Positions 17,641 to 26,654 of a stretch of 64,000 nt of DNA are shown here, one piece after another. Source of the DNA: Halalkalicoccus sp. NIPERK01 (GTDB lineage: Archaea > Halobacteriota > Halobacteria > Halobacteriales > Halalkalicoccaceae); contig NZ_JASVVV010000003.1 in assembly GCF_030287405.1 (NCBI RefSeq), positions 1-64,000 on the forward strand, given 5' to 3'. The notes below the pieces were generated by a model, which saw only the letters and a program-made list of their open reading frames with translations, was not told the DNA's origin and did no database searches. Positions within the stretch are counted from its first letter, which is position 1. Each line of letters starts with the position of its first letter. Made by a program: the position numbers and the translations under genes.

Positions 17641-18605
17641 TCCTCCTCGATCAGGAGGGCGACGTTCGCGAGTTTCTCCCCGCCGGTGACGGTCGCCTCC
17701 TTCGTCAGCGCATAGAGGATGCCGTCCCGATCCGCCTGTGCGGTCTGGAGGACCTCGTAGCTCGTCGGATCGTAGAGCGTTCCCAGCCGGGTGCCGGCCG
17801 TGACCTCCTCGCCCAGTTCGCGCTCGGGGTCGGCACGAAAGATCCCCGAGTCGGTCGCCGTCACGCGCCCGAGGTGGTTGCGTGCGAGCCGACGCCTCCC
17901 GGTGGGTTCGGGATCGCCTTCCAGGACCCCCCGATCGCGAAGGACGGTCACCATGCCGTCGACGCCGGTTTCGACCGCCTCCTCGACGATCTGCTTGTTG
18001 TGTGCGAGTTCGGGCGTGATCGTGGGGATCCCCGCCCGCGACGCCGCGACCCGGAGTTTGCCGTCGAAGCCGCGCTGGCCCCACTCCTCGTTGGCCGCCT
18101 CGCCGGCGCGTTCGGCCAGCAGCAGGTCGGTCCCGAACGCACCGGCGAGGTTCCTCGAACCGTCGTCGCCGGCCGTGAAGACGACGTGGGTCAACATCCC
18201 GGGGCTTCCGGTGTGGAGGTCGACGACGGCGTCGGCCTCCCGTACGTACTCCCAGAGGGTCGCGGCCATGCGCTCGTGGAGCGTTCCCTCGTCGTCGCCG
18301 GGCCACGCCCGGTTCATGTTCGCGTTGATGCTGTCGAGTTCCTCGGGCGTGGTATAGGAGACCCGATCGAAGGTGAGGGGATCGGCGACGGGGACGGCGA
18401 TCACCTCGCCCGCGAGGTCGGCGGCGACGAGCCGGTCGTGGAGCCGTCGCAGCACCTCGGTTCCGTTCACTTCGCGGCCGTGCTGGGCGGCCTGGACGTA
18501 GAGCGTGGGGCCGTCGGAGCCCCGATAGCGGTGGACCGTCGTCTCGACGTCGATCCCGGAGGGGAGGCGGGCGAGGACGATCCGCTCTGCGGTGTGGGTC
18601 GCCAT
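17637..18605 (-). CDS. AspA/AstE-family deacylase (succinylglutamate desuccinylase/aspartoacylase-like)
   Basis: 322 residues. This zinc-carboxypeptidase-like family removes acyl groups from amino acids. Zinc-site blocks are visible: QAAQHGREVNGTE (His and Glu), NANMNRAWPG and VVDLHTGSPGMLTHVVF, with the C-terminal barrel-sandwich domain (GIFRADPERELGEEV). The start MATHTAER is chosen over the longer frame that runs into the promoter. The ectoine-pathway deacetylase DoeB belongs to the same superfamily, but this gene is 33 kb from the ectoine-like cluster and its substrate is unknown. Confidence 0.82.
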   Translation of the reverse strand: MATHTAERIVLARLPSGIDVETTVHRYRGSDGPTLYVQAAQHGREVNGTEVLRRLHDRLVAADLAGEVIAVPVADPLTFDRVSYTTPEELDSINANMNRAWPGDDEGTLHERMAATLWEYVREADAVVDLHTGSPGMLTHVVFTAGDDGSRNLAGAFGTDLLLAERAGEAANEEWGQRGFDGKLRVAASRAGIPTITPELAHNKQIVEEAVETGVDGMVTVLRDRGVLEGDPEPTGRRRLARNHLGRVTATDSGIFRADPERELGEEVTAGTRLGTLYDPTSYEVLQTAQADRDGILYALTKEATVTGGEKLANVALLIEED

Positions 18606-18739
18606 GACGGCTCTGGGAGCGGATCCCTCATCAATCCCGGGCAGGATTTTTGTGAATCCGTTTCGAATAATACGACGGGGTGAGTTCGATGACCCGGCAG
18701 ACACATCACCAACGGACGTGGTGTTCGATCGAACGGTTC

Positions 18740-18925
18740 ATGGTCCTCGCCTCGCTCTCGCGGTACGACCTCGTGCTGTGGGCGATCCCGGCGGCGTTCC
18801 TGCTGGCGTTCGTCGCGAGCAACGCGCTCGCGATCGGCGTCCAAACGGCGCTCGTCGGGGCCGCCCTCGTCGGCGCGCTGGCCGTCGCGGACGCGGTCGC
18901 GCTGAACCCGCCGCGTCCGAGTTGA
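18740..18925 (+). CDS. Small two-helix membrane protein (61 aa)
   Basis: 61 residues from MVLASLSRYDLVLW. Two hydrophobic helices are followed by a DAVALNPPRPS tail. The short Ser-Arg-Tyr-Asp N-terminus resembles a small membrane protein common in haloarchaea. A frame with earlier starts (18680 GTG, 18689 ATG) adds a polar, His-rich N-terminus and is less likely. Function unknown. Confidence 0.55.
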   Translation: MVLASLSRYDLVLWAIPAAFLLAFVASNALAIGVQTALVGAALVGALAVADAVALNPPRPS

Positions 18926-18970
18926 GCGGCGATCACCAGCGTTTTACGCGGCCTCGACGACTGACCAGCC

Positions 18971-19513
18971 ATGGCTACCGCGACGCTGCACACGACGAAA
19001 GGCGACATCGAGATCGAACTGTTCGACGAGCGCGCGCCCCGAACGGTCGAGAACTTCCTCAACCTCGCGGAACACGACCCGGCCGCGAACGACGAGCCCG
19101 CGCCCGATACCACGACGTGGGAGGACCCCGAATCCGGCGAGGTTCGGGGCGACGGCCTGTACAACGGCGTCGAGTTCCACCGCGTGATCGACGAGTTCAT
19201 GATCCAGACCGGCGACCCCACCGGAACGGGTCGGGGCGGCCCCGGCTACAGTTTCGACGACGAGTTCCACGACGAGCTGCGCCACGACTCGGCGGGGACG
19301 GTCTCGATGGCCAACAGCGGTCCCAACACCAACGGCTCGCAGTTCTTCATCACGCTCGCCCCGACGCCGCACCTCGACGACCGCCACGCCGTCTTCGGGG
19401 AGGTCGTCGAGGGAATGGACGTCGTCGAGGCGATCGGGAGCGTCGAGACCGACGGGCAGGACAAGCCGACGACGACCATCGAGATCGAGTCGGTCACGGT
19501 CGAGCGCGAGTAA
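18971..19513 (+). CDS. Cyclophilin-type peptidyl-prolyl cis-trans isomerase
   Basis: 180 residues. It catalyses proline isomerisation during protein folding. Cyclophilin blocks are clear: [15 protein letters not shown] at the start, [20 protein letters not shown] (active-site Arg), [37 protein letters not shown]. An acidic insert ([15 protein letters not shown], around residue 38) is typical of haloarchaeal homologues. No signal peptide, so cytoplasmic. A single gene with a convergent neighbour. Confidence 0.95.
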   Translation: MATATLHTTKGDIEIELFDERAPRTVENFLNLAEHDPAANDEPAPDTTTWEDPESGEVRGDGLYNGVEFHRVIDEFMIQTGDPTGTGRGGPGYSFDDEFHDELRHDSAGTVSMANSGPNTNGSQFFITLAPTPHLDDRHAVFGEVVEGMDVVEAIGSVETDGQDKPTTTIEIESVTVERE

Positions 19514-19810
19514 CTACGCGTACCGACGCGCGCCGACGAGCATCCACACCGAAATCGCAAGCGTCAGCCCGACGAACACGGCGGCGAACGGCCCCTCCCA
19601 GCGGGCCTCGGGGACGAATCCGCTCGCGACGAGGACGATTCCCAGTACGACCGTCCACCGGCCGACGAAGGCCGTCAGTCCCTCTGGATCGCTCACGGTT
19701 TCGGGATCGTAGCCCGAGATCAGTTCGGGATGGCCGTCGCGGATCAGCAGCCCGAGTCCGATCGTCGCGAACCCGCTGATCCAGAGGACGACCGCGAGCA
19801 CGAGCGACAT
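19514..19810 (-). CDS. Small membrane protein (98 aa)
   Basis: 98 residues with three hydrophobic helices: one at the N-terminus (LVLAVVLWISGFATIGLGLL) and two in the second half, separated by a polar loop (DGHPELISGYDPETVSDPEG). The ELISGYD-like loop before two membrane helices recalls DUF3784-type proteins, but the match is only by eye. Its stop codon abuts the cyclophilin stop. Function unknown. Confidence 0.6.
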   Translation of the reverse strand: MSLVLAVVLWISGFATIGLGLLIRDGHPELISGYDPETVSDPEGLTAFVGRWTVVLGIVLVASGFVPEARWEGPFAAVFVGLTLAISVWMLVGARRYA

Positions 19811-19892
19811 ATCCGAAATTCTCTACGGACCAGCATATCGCTACCGGCCCCGAAACCGTAACCCGAAAGCCCGTCCGTCCCCTCTTCCGGAT

Positions 19893-20228
19893 ATGAGCGA
19901 TTCGACCCCTCGTCCGAGCGAGATCGGCGAGTCGGACGCCCCGCCGGTCGAGGAGAAACCCTACAAGATCGTCTTCGAGGCGAACAAGTGTTTTGGAGCG
20001 GGGAAGTGCGCCGAAGCGTCGCGAAACTGGGAACTCGACTTCGAGACGGGGATCGCGAAACCCCGCTCCTATTTCATCACCGAGGAGGAGTTAGAGGAGA
20101 ACGTCCGGGCGGCCGAACTCTGTCCCGCGAAGAAGGACCGGGGCGTGATCCACGTCGTCGACCGGCGCACGGACGAGGAGATCGCGCCGAACCCCCACGG
20201 CGACGGCACCCTGAGCGTCGACTGGTAG
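19893..20228 (+). CDS. Ferredoxin (single cluster, three-Cys type)
   Basis: 111 residues. KIVFEANKCFGAGKCAEAS supplies Cys-x5-Cys and AAELCPAKK a later Cys-Pro. A lone 3Fe-4S, or an incomplete 4Fe-4S, ferredoxin binds its cluster through this pattern. The N-terminal 22 residues are acidic and probably disordered. Electron carrier in the cytoplasm; the redox partner is unknown. A stand-alone gene, convergent with the next regulator. Confidence 0.8.
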   Translation: MSDSTPRPSEIGESDAPPVEEKPYKIVFEANKCFGAGKCAEASRNWELDFETGIAKPRSYFITEEELEENVRAAELCPAKKDRGVIHVVDRRTDEEIAPNPHGDGTLSVDW

Positions 20229-20235
20229 CGCGTCG

Positions 20236-20931
20236 TCAGTCGGGCTTTCGGACCGACTGTCGTTCCCCGCGCTCCTCCTGTTTCGCGTTCGACGCGGAGA
20301 GCGCCCGGTCGACCAGGTTCCCGTGGGCCCGTCGGAGGCGCTCGGACAGCGCCTGATGGGAGACGTCGAGGCTGTCCGCGAGTTCCGACATCGTCGCCTC
20401 GCGTGGCACGTCGTAGTAGCCCATGTCCTTGGCCTCCGCGAGGGTCCGATACTGCGATTCGGTCAGGCCGAACTGGGTTTTGTCCTCGTTGTCGAGCCTG
20501 TAGATCGAGTCGACCGTGAGCGCCAACCCGTTCTCCTCGCAGAACTCGTAGGTCCGAGACAGCGAGTCGTGATCGGGGAACATGACCTGCAGGCTCCACG
20601 TGTCGCCGTTTGAGCGCGCCTGCGTGATCGCGCCCTCTTCCTCGAGCAGGAGGTGGACGACGAGTTCGACCTCGTCGACCCAGTTCATGCGATAGAAGCG
20701 CTCGTCGTCGAACTCCGCGAGCGCTGTGTAGCTATCGACCGAGGGGTCATCCGAGAGCGCCGCCTCGAACGCCTCGAAATCGTCGGACGTGACCCAGACG
20801 AACGGGATCGCCGACGCGGACTCCTGGGCGGCGAACCGTTCGATCTCGACGTAGAGATCGGGGATCCGAGCGAAGGTGTCTGCCAGCGCGAACTGCTCTA
20901 TAGGGACCTGGAAATCCGTGATCGTCGCCAT
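20236..20931 (-). CDS. Bacterio-opsin-activator-type HTH transcriptional regulator
   Basis: 231 residues. The C-terminal HTH_10 domain (FGLTESQYRTLAEAKDMGYYDVPREATMSELADSL..., about residues 150-210) is the DNA-binding module shared with haloarchaeal Bat-like regulators. The N-terminal 140 residues form the BAT-associated sensor domain (FALADTFARIPDLYVEIERF). Target genes are not evident; it lies alone between a ferredoxin and an intergenic region. Confidence 0.86.
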   Translation of the reverse strand: MATITDFQVPIEQFALADTFARIPDLYVEIERFAAQESASAIPFVWVTSDDFEAFEAALSDDPSVDSYTALAEFDDERFYRMNWVDEVELVVHLLLEEEGAITQARSNGDTWSLQVMFPDHDSLSRTYEFCEENGLALTVDSIYRLDNEDKTQFGLTESQYRTLAEAKDMGYYDVPREATMSELADSLDVSHQALSERLRRAHGNLVDRALSASNAKQEERGERQSVRKPD

Positions 20932-21289
20932 AGTATGCCAAAAGGCCTTAGATTAGATAGGAGTTTCTACAGCCTCCAGGTCGTGCAACGGCGACACGTC
21001 GACGACCGGACGCTCCGCATAATCGAACAACGATCCGACACGGATGGTATATAGCGATCCGAGTGTGGGATGTAGTGGGGTGACTGCCGATCGGTGCCGG
21101 TCGCCGGAGAAGTTCGCCGGGAGCGAGTGACGCTGTCAGAGGCACTTCACACCGATCCCGGGCGGGACGCGATTCGCTACTCCCGTGTAGTCTCGCGTCC
21201 ATCGAACGGGTGGTCGCACGGCGACGAGAGTCCGATGCTTGCGCTTGCCGGGTTTCGTGGGTCAGCGGCTCGACGGCGGGACCGGCCGC
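20932..21289. other. Intergenic region, 358 bp, no gene seen
   Basis: Holds the upstream region of the minus-strand regulator, with AAGGCCTT and an A/T-rich stretch 5-25 bp before its start. A plus-strand TATA-like GGTATATAG lies near 21047-21055. Short frames here have no family resemblance. No repeat, tRNA or strong hairpin was recognised. Confidence 0.5.
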
Positions 21290-22042
21290 TCAGAGGTAGC
21301 CGCCGTCCCACTCGTCGGGTTTGTTCAGGTTGCCACAGGTGCCACACTCGATACGGTCCATGCTGTCGACGGCCTCGACCAGCGACTCGCAGTTGCCGCA
21401 GTAGTAGCCGTAGGGGTCCTCGTAGCTCTCGTCGGAGTAGGCGACGAAGAAGGGGCCGTCCTCGCCGGCGAGTTCCTCGCTCCGATCGACGTAGACGGTC
21501 CCGTCGTCGGTCTCGACGGTCTCCTGGGGCGCGCTGTCGGTCTCGTCCTCGCCGGCGACCTCGGACTCGCTCTCGGCGTAGATCTCGACGACGAGGTCCT
21601 CGCCCGCGATCTCGATGCGCTGTTGGTCCGCCTTCTCGAAGCCGAAGTACTCGAAAAAGCCCTGGCCCTCGGCGTTGTCGGCCAGTTCGCGCGCGCGGAC
21701 GCTCGAGACGCCCTCGTCGTGGAGGCGTTCGCGGGCGGCCTCGAACAGCCCCGACCCCATGCCCATCCCGCGGAACTCGGTGGCGACGTGGAGCCACGTC
21801 AGCGTCCCCGTCCCGTCGTCGATCTCGGCCTCGACGAAGCCGCCGACCTCGCCGTCCTCGCGTGCGACGAGCAGCACGCTCCCCTCCGAGTCGATGGCGT
21901 CGCTCAGGCGGTCGGGATCGAACTGCTCGTTCAGGATCGCCTCCAGCGTGTCGGGGCTGACCGCGTAGGAGGCCTCCATCGAGCGTCCGGCGACGTCCCT
22001 GATGGTCTCTGCGTCCTCGGGGGTGGCGTCCGTGATCTCCAT
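21290..22042 (-). CDS. GNAT-family N-acetyltransferase with C-terminal zinc-ribbon-like tail
   Basis: 250 residues. The N-terminal 150 residues are a GNAT domain: ITDATPEDAETIRDVAG at the start, the acetyl-CoA loop TEFRGMGMGSGLFEAARERL and GFFEYFGFEKAD. A very acidic stretch follows, then a C-terminal module with two Cys pairs (YYCGNCESL and IECGTCGNLN) that looks like a rubredoxin-type zinc ribbon. The acyl acceptor is unknown. Start at MEITDATPED; the longer frame crosses the promoter. Confidence 0.85.
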   Translation of the reverse strand: MEITDATPEDAETIRDVAGRSMEASYAVSPDTLEAILNEQFDPDRLSDAIDSEGSVLLVAREDGEVGGFVEAEIDDGTGTLTWLHVATEFRGMGMGSGLFEAARERLHDEGVSSVRARELADNAEGQGFFEYFGFEKADQQRIEIAGEDLVVEIYAESESEVAGEDETDSAPQETVETDDGTVYVDRSEELAGEDGPFFVAYSDESYEDPYGYYCGNCESLVEAVDSMDRIECGTCGNLNKPDEWDGGYL

Positions 22043-22170
22043 ACCCGCCGTTCGACGCCCGACCGGATAAAAGGCCACCCGGCACCCCGGCCGTATCGCC
22101 GAACGCACGTATCAGTAAGTATATTATTGATCCGGTACTACTCTGCCGGGAGGTATTTCGAGGATCAGAC

Positions 22171-23283
22171 ATGTTCGCGATGACGGAGAGCGTTTCGGCC
22201 GACCTGTACGACGTCCTGTTCCCGGCGACGGGGTCGCCCTTCCCCGCCCGGTTGCTCGAACGGACCCGCTTCGATCGGTGGGCCGGGTTCCCCTCGGGGC
22301 GGGCGGCGCTGGCGTACGCGCTCCGCGACGCGGGGCTCGGCCCCGACGACGAGGTCCTCACCCCCTCGTACTCGGACCTCTCGGTCGACCGGGTCGTCGA
22401 GAGCGTCGCCACGCCGATCCACGTCGACGTCGGGACGGGCTACACGATGGACCTCGACCGCGCCGAAGAACGGATCACCGACCGAACGAGGGCGATCGTC
22501 CCGACCCACCTCTTCGGCGAGCCCTGCGACATGGAGCGGGTCGCGGAACTCGCCGCCGAACACGACCTGGCGGTGATCGAGGACGCGGCCCACGCGCTCG
22601 GGGCGATGCACGTGAACGGGGCGATCGGCGAGTACAGCGACTACTGCCTGTTCAGCTTCCGGTTCACGAAGGAGGCGACGATCTACAAGGGTGGGCTGTT
22701 GCTGGGGGCCGATCCGGCCCGGATGGCTCCCCCGCAGTCCGACCTGCGCACCGTCGCCGCCCTCTGTGGGGTCGCGGTCGGCGAGACCGCCATGCGGAGC
22801 CTGCCGGGGCCGGTCTACAGCGCGCTCCGGTCGACGGTGCTCGACCCGTACTTCCGGACGAGCGCGGGTTTCCTGGACGACGTGACCCCCCGGCGCTTCA
22901 CCGACCGCCAGCACGCGATGTTGGCCGCGCAGTTCCGGGAGCTGTCGAGCGCCGTCGAGACCAGACGCCGACACGCCGAGCGCTATCGGCGCGGCCTCGT
23001 CGACGCCATCGAGCGCCCCCCGGCCGCCGAGGACCACGCCTACTTCCGGTACCCGATCCAGGTGCCACGCTCTCGGCGCGAGCCGATGGCGAACGCCCTC
23101 CAGCGCCGCGGGATCGGCTGTTCGAAGTCCTACTCGTACGTCCTCGGCCCGCCCGGGGAGTGTCCGAACGCCTACCGCGCCTCCGGGCGGGTGATCAACC
23201 TCCCGATCCACGCCCGCCTCGACGCCGAGCAGGTCGAACGCGTCATCGGGACGGTAAACGAGGTCTGGGCCGGGTTCGACTAG
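22171..23283 (+). CDS. DegT/DnrJ/EryC1/StrS-family PLP aminotransferase
   Basis: 370 residues of the sugar-aminotransferase fold. Family signs are FPSGRAALAYALRDAGLGPDDEV near the N-terminus, IVPTHLFGEPCDMERV, DLAVIEDAAHALGA (PLP Asp) and SFRFTKEATIYKGGLL, whose Lys should form the PLP aldimine. Members transfer amino groups to keto-sugars in surface polysaccharide synthesis. It is alone here, without other sugar genes, so the substrate is unknown. Its end overlaps the convergent MBL gene by four bases. Confidence 0.85.
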   Translation: MFAMTESVSADLYDVLFPATGSPFPARLLERTRFDRWAGFPSGRAALAYALRDAGLGPDDEVLTPSYSDLSVDRVVESVATPIHVDVGTGYTMDLDRAEERITDRTRAIVPTHLFGEPCDMERVAELAAEHDLAVIEDAAHALGAMHVNGAIGEYSDYCLFSFRFTKEATIYKGGLLLGADPARMAPPQSDLRTVAALCGVAVGETAMRSLPGPVYSALRSTVLDPYFRTSAGFLDDVTPRRFTDRQHAMLAAQFRELSSAVETRRRHAERYRRGLVDAIERPPAAEDHAYFRYPIQVPRSRREPMANALQRRGIGCSKSYSYVLGPPGECPNAYRASGRVINLPIHARLDAEQVERVIGTVNEVWAGFD

Positions 23284-23891
23284 CCCTCGGGGTACTTGGG
23301 TTCCCGGCGTTCGGCGCGTTCGAGCGCCGTCTCGACCACGCCGCGGACGTCGCCGTGGAACTCCCCGCCGTGGCCCGCGTACATGTGTTCGACGCCGTCG
23401 GGGAGTCGGTCGAGGATCCGGCGGATGCTCCCGATCAGTTCCTCGCGCGACTGGCCGGCCATGTCCGTCCGCCCGAAGCTACCGCCCTCGAACGCGCCGT
23501 CGTCGTGGACCACGACGTCGCCGCTGTAGATCGTCGTCTCGCTCACGAACGCGAGGTGGTCGTCGGCGTGACCCGGCGAGTGGATCGCCTCGCAGGTCTC
23601 CTCGCCGATCGCGAGGGTGTCGCCGTCGGCCAGTTCGTGGGTTCGCCGGGGATGGTCGGCGTAGGCGTAGAGCGCGGGATCGAACGCCTCCATGACGGCG
23701 TCGAGTCGCTCGACGTGGTCGCCGTGCTGGTGGGTCAGTACCACGCGATCGAGGTCGTCGACGTGCTCCTCGATGGCGTCGACGACCCCCGGCATGGCGC
23801 CGGCGTCGACGAGCGTCGTCTCCTCGCCGGTGACGAGAAAGACGTTACAGGTGAACGTCTCCGCCTCGGCGGTCAGGTTGTACACGTCCAT
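23280..23891 (-). CDS. MBL-fold metallo-hydrolase
   Basis: 203 residues, the compact glyoxalase-II-like type. The metal motif TLVDAGAMPG ... VLTHQHGDHVERLDAV (about residues 28-64) is intact, with later ligands in IHSPGHADDHLAF, YSGDVVVHDDG and YAGHGGEF. Likely a cytosolic thioester or related hydrolase; the exact substrate is unknown. Confidence 0.88.
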   Translation of the reverse strand: MDVYNLTAEAETFTCNVFLVTGEETTLVDAGAMPGVVDAIEEHVDDLDRVVLTHQHGDHVERLDAVMEAFDPALYAYADHPRRTHELADGDTLAIGEETCEAIHSPGHADDHLAFVSETTIYSGDVVVHDDGAFEGGSFGRTDMAGQSREELIGSIRRILDRLPDGVEHMYAGHGGEFHGDVRGVVETALERAERREPKYPEG

Positions 23892-23968
23892 ATCGGCGTC
23901 TCGGGTGGCGCTCGCATAAAACCGGGCGCCGTGGATTTTTAGTGGCTGGCTCCACTGTTTCCTCGTGT

Positions 23969-24145
23969 ATGGGCTTCGGGAGCTACGATGAATCCGAACA
24001 GGAGAATCAGGACTACGACACCGACTTCGAGAACGACGGCGGTGTCGACACGAACGAGAACACCCACGACGGTGCGATCACGTTCGACAACGGCGCGTCG
24101 AACGACGAACTCCTCTCCCAGCTCGAAGAGATCAAAGAGGAGTGA
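23969..24145 (+). CDS. Short acidic conserved haloarchaeal protein (58 aa; DUF5786-like)
   Basis: 58 residues, MGFGSYDESEQENQ..., extremely acidic, ending in the helix ELLSQLEEIKEE. The Met-Gly-Phe-Gly-Ser-Tyr-Asp-Glu-Ser start is a pattern of a small family found across haloarchaea. Its stop overlaps the GTG start of the next gene (GTGA), so translation is probably coupled with the DUF99 gene. Function unknown; the domain number is from memory. Confidence 0.75.
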   Translation: MGFGSYDESEQENQDYDTDFENDGGVDTNENTHDGAITFDNGASNDELLSQLEEIKEE

Positions 24146-24714
24146 AAGCCGGAACCCGGGTGCTGGGCGTTGCCGAGTCCTATCGCGGCGACCGATCCCC
24201 GGGTGAGCCGAGCACGCTGGCCGGGGCGGTCGTTCGGCCCGACCGGAGCGTCGACGGCTTCGCCTTCGGGTCGCTCACCGTCGGCGGACTCGATGGAACC
24301 GCTGCCGTCGCCGAACTGTTCTCCGAACTGGACCGCGAGGACGTCCGGTACCTTTTGGTAGCGGGGATCGCCCCCGCGTGGTACAACCTTCTCGATCTGC
24401 GTGAACTGGCGACGGTCGTCGACAGGCCCGTCTGTGCGGTGAGCTTCGAGGAGAGCGCGGGTCTCGAAGCCCCCCTCCGGGAGGCCTTTTCGGGCGAGGA
24501 ACTCGCCCGACGGCTCGCGCTCTACGACCGCCTCCCGCCCCGACGGGAACTCGACCTCGACGGCCACACGCTGTACTGGCGGGGCGTCGGCCTCGACCGC
24601 GGGGAGGCCCGCGACCTGCTCTCGGCTACCACGCCCGGGGGCGGGCGGCCCGAACCGCTCAGGGTGGCGCGACTCGCCGCGCGGGCGGCCGACCGGTTCC
24701 GAGGGGATTTGTAG
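24142..24714 (+). CDS. DUF99 family protein (endonuclease V-like fold)
   Basis: 190 residues from a GTG start. VLGVAESYRGD at the start, LAGAVVRPDRSVDGFAFGSLTVGG, and VRYLLVAGIAPAWYNLLDL in the middle are the DUF99 blocks. This archaeal family is distantly related to endonuclease V, but its activity has not been assigned. It is coupled to the 58-aa acidic gene and followed 20 bp later by a uracil-DNA glycosylase, which fits a DNA-repair setting. Confidence 0.82.
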   Translation: MKAGTRVLGVAESYRGDRSPGEPSTLAGAVVRPDRSVDGFAFGSLTVGGLDGTAAVAELFSELDREDVRYLLVAGIAPAWYNLLDLRELATVVDRPVCAVSFEESAGLEAPLREAFSGEELARRLALYDRLPPRRELDLDGHTLYWRGVGLDRGEARDLLSATTPGGGRPEPLRVARLAARAADRFRGDL

Positions 24715-24734
24715 CCCGCAGTCGAAGCCCGTCC

Positions 24735-25325
24735 ATGGAGAACATGGACGGGCCCCGAGTCACGGAATGCGAGCGCTGTCCCGCGCTCGTCGAGTCGCGT
24801 TCGCGGATCGTCAACGGAACGGGTCCGGAGGACGCCGCCCTCCTGATCGTCGGGGAGGCCCCGGGCGAACGGGAGGACGCGGAGGGCGAGCCGTTCGTCG
24901 GGCGAAGCGGCGCGCAGCTCGACGAGAAACTCCGGGATCACGGCATCGACCGCGAGGCGGTGCGGATCACCAACTGCGTGCGCTGTCGACCGCCGGAGAA
25001 CCGCGACCCGAGCAAGAAAGAACTCGAGAACTGCCGGGGCTACCTCGAACGCGAGATCGAACTGATCGACCCCGACCTGATCATGACCGTCGGGAAGGTG
25101 CCGACCGAACACCTCCTCGAACGCGACGTCGCGGTGACGAAGGAGGCTGGGGATGTCGTAGAACACCGGATCGGGGACGCGCCTCGAAAGATCCTCGTCA
25201 GCGTCCACCCGGCGGCGATGCTGTACGACCGCTCGCAGGAGGAGACGTTCGACGCGACGGTCGAGGAGGCGGCGGCGCTGATCGGCGCGGGAGGGGGCGA
25301 CCAGTCCCGACTCGACTCGTTTTGA
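24735..25325 (+). CDS. Uracil-DNA glycosylase (family 4/5 type)
   Basis: 196 residues. It removes uracil from deaminated DNA. Visible motifs are CERCPALVESR (first iron-sulfur Cys pair), IVGEAPGEREDAEGEPFVG with SGAQL (active-site loop), ITNCVRCRPPENRDP (further Cys residues) and SVHPAAML near the C-terminus. The four Cys are placed as in [4Fe-4S] family-4 enzymes. Two ATGs nine bases apart are possible starts. Confidence 0.9.
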   Translation: MENMDGPRVTECERCPALVESRSRIVNGTGPEDAALLIVGEAPGEREDAEGEPFVGRSGAQLDEKLRDHGIDREAVRITNCVRCRPPENRDPSKKELENCRGYLEREIELIDPDLIMTVGKVPTEHLLERDVAVTKEAGDVVEHRIGDAPRKILVSVHPAAMLYDRSQEETFDATVEEAAALIGAGGGDQSRLDSF

Positions 25326-25478
25326 TACCGTCGGTCATACTCCCGTGCATCGACTACCGGCAGGGCGGGACCCGCTCGCGCGGTGGCCCGTCACCGCAGG
25401 CACACGCCGTCGACTATGATCGACGGTATGAACCGTCGACGGAAAGCGCCTTTACCCGACGGGGACGTACCCCGTCGT

Positions 25479-26147
25479 ATGAGCACGAACACGCAGGCCC
25501 CGCGGGCGCCCGAGACGCTCGCGGAGGTCGTCGTCGTCGACTACGGGCTTGGCAACCTCCGGAGCGTCACGCGGGGACTGGAACGGGCCGGGGCCGCAGT
25601 CGAGATCACCGACGATCCCGGTGCCTTCTCCGAGGCCGACGGGATCGTCCTGCCGGGGGTGGGCGCGTTCCGCGAGGGCGTCGAGAACGCCGGACCGTAC
25701 CGCGAACCGCTCCTCGAAGCGGCCGAGCGGGGCCAACCCGTCTTCGGCATCTGCCTCGGGATGCAGATGCTGCTGACGGAGAGTGAAGAAGCCGCCCACG
25801 ACGGCGAGGGCGACGTCCGGGGGCTGGACCTGATCCCCGGGACGAACCTCCGGTTCTCGCAGGGCCAGAAGGTGCCCCACATGGGCTGGAACGAACTCTC
25901 GGTCGAACGGGAGCACCCCCTCGTCGAGGGCGTCGACGGCGAGTACGCCTACTTCGTCCACTCGTACTACGCCGAACCCGAGGACTCTCGAACGATCGTC
26001 GCCACCACCGACTACGAGATCGAGTTCCCCGCGATCGTCGCCAACGCCGAGGGCAACGTCTTCGGGACGCAGTTCCACCCCGAGAAGTCGGGCGAGACGG
26101 GACTTTCGATCCTGCGGAACTTCGTCGGGATCTGCGCCGAGCGGTAG
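25479..26147 (+). CDS. hisH: Imidazole glycerol phosphate synthase glutaminase subunit HisH
   Basis: 222 residues. It is a class I glutaminase that passes ammonia to HisF for histidine and purine-intermediate formation. Motifs are VVVDYGLGNLRSVTRGLERAG, LPGVGAFREG, the nucleophile elbow GICLGMQMLL, VPHMGWNEL and FGTQFHPEKSG (catalytic His and Glu). The first 16 residues are an extra polar N-terminus; start at MSTNTQAP. No other his gene is adjacent, as is usual in haloarchaea. Confidence 0.95.
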   Translation: MSTNTQAPRAPETLAEVVVVDYGLGNLRSVTRGLERAGAAVEITDDPGAFSEADGIVLPGVGAFREGVENAGPYREPLLEAAERGQPVFGICLGMQMLLTESEEAAHDGEGDVRGLDLIPGTNLRFSQGQKVPHMGWNELSVEREHPLVEGVDGEYAYFVHSYYAEPEDSRTIVATTDYEIEFPAIVANAEGNVFGTQFHPEKSGETGLSILRNFVGICAER

Positions 26148-26177
26148 ATATAATTTCGTTCCGACAGTAGCCCGAGC

Positions 26178-26654
26178 ATGATAAAGCGGTTCGCGCCGTG
26201 GCTCGGCGTTCTCCTGCTCGCGGTCGTCGGTATCTACGTCGTCGCCTTCGGTGCCGAGGCGTTCACCGATCCCGGCATCGTCGCCTCGGTGGGTGGGATG
26301 GTCCTCGCCGCGGTCCTCCTGCTCGTCGGCGGGATGCGAGAGTCGATTCACGTGGGCTCGCGGACGATAGGGTGGAACGTCCTCGTCGGCGCGGCCTACG
26401 TACTGTTGGCGGCCACCTTCGTCCTCGCCGTTTTCGATGCCTCGTCGCTCGACGGCGGGGCGACCGCGTGGGTGATGGCCGGCGCGGCCGTCATCGGCGG
26501 CGGGTCGCTCGTGTGGTTCGGCGTGCAGGTCGCCTGCGACGGCCGTCACGTCGATATCGACGCAGAGCCGTCGAGCGCCCGGTTAGTCGGGATCGCGCTG
26601 GCTATCGTCGTCTCGTTTCTCGCCGGTGTGGTGCTGTGGTCGGTCGTCCTCTGA
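26178..26654 (+). CDS. Membrane protein of unknown function (158 aa)
   Basis: 158 residues with five hydrophobic segments and short loops; the longest hydrophilic loop (VACDGRHVDIDAEPSSA) precedes the last helix. It starts MIKRFAPWLGVLLL, 30 bp after hisH. No family recognised; composition and frame support a real gene. Confidence 0.65.
   Translation: MIKRFAPWLGVLLLAVVGIYVVAFGAEAFTDPGIVASVGGMVLAAVLLLVGGMRESIHVGSRTIGWNVLVGAAYVLLAATFVLAVFDASSLDGGATAWVMAGAAVIGGGSLVWFGVQVACDGRHVDIDAEPSSARLVGIALAIVVSFLAGVVLWSVVL

Noticed and set aside
20948-21202. 84-codon minus-strand frame in the 20.9-21.3 kb gap
   Set aside because: Arg/Ser-rich translation with no recognisable domain and no TATA element at a fitting distance.
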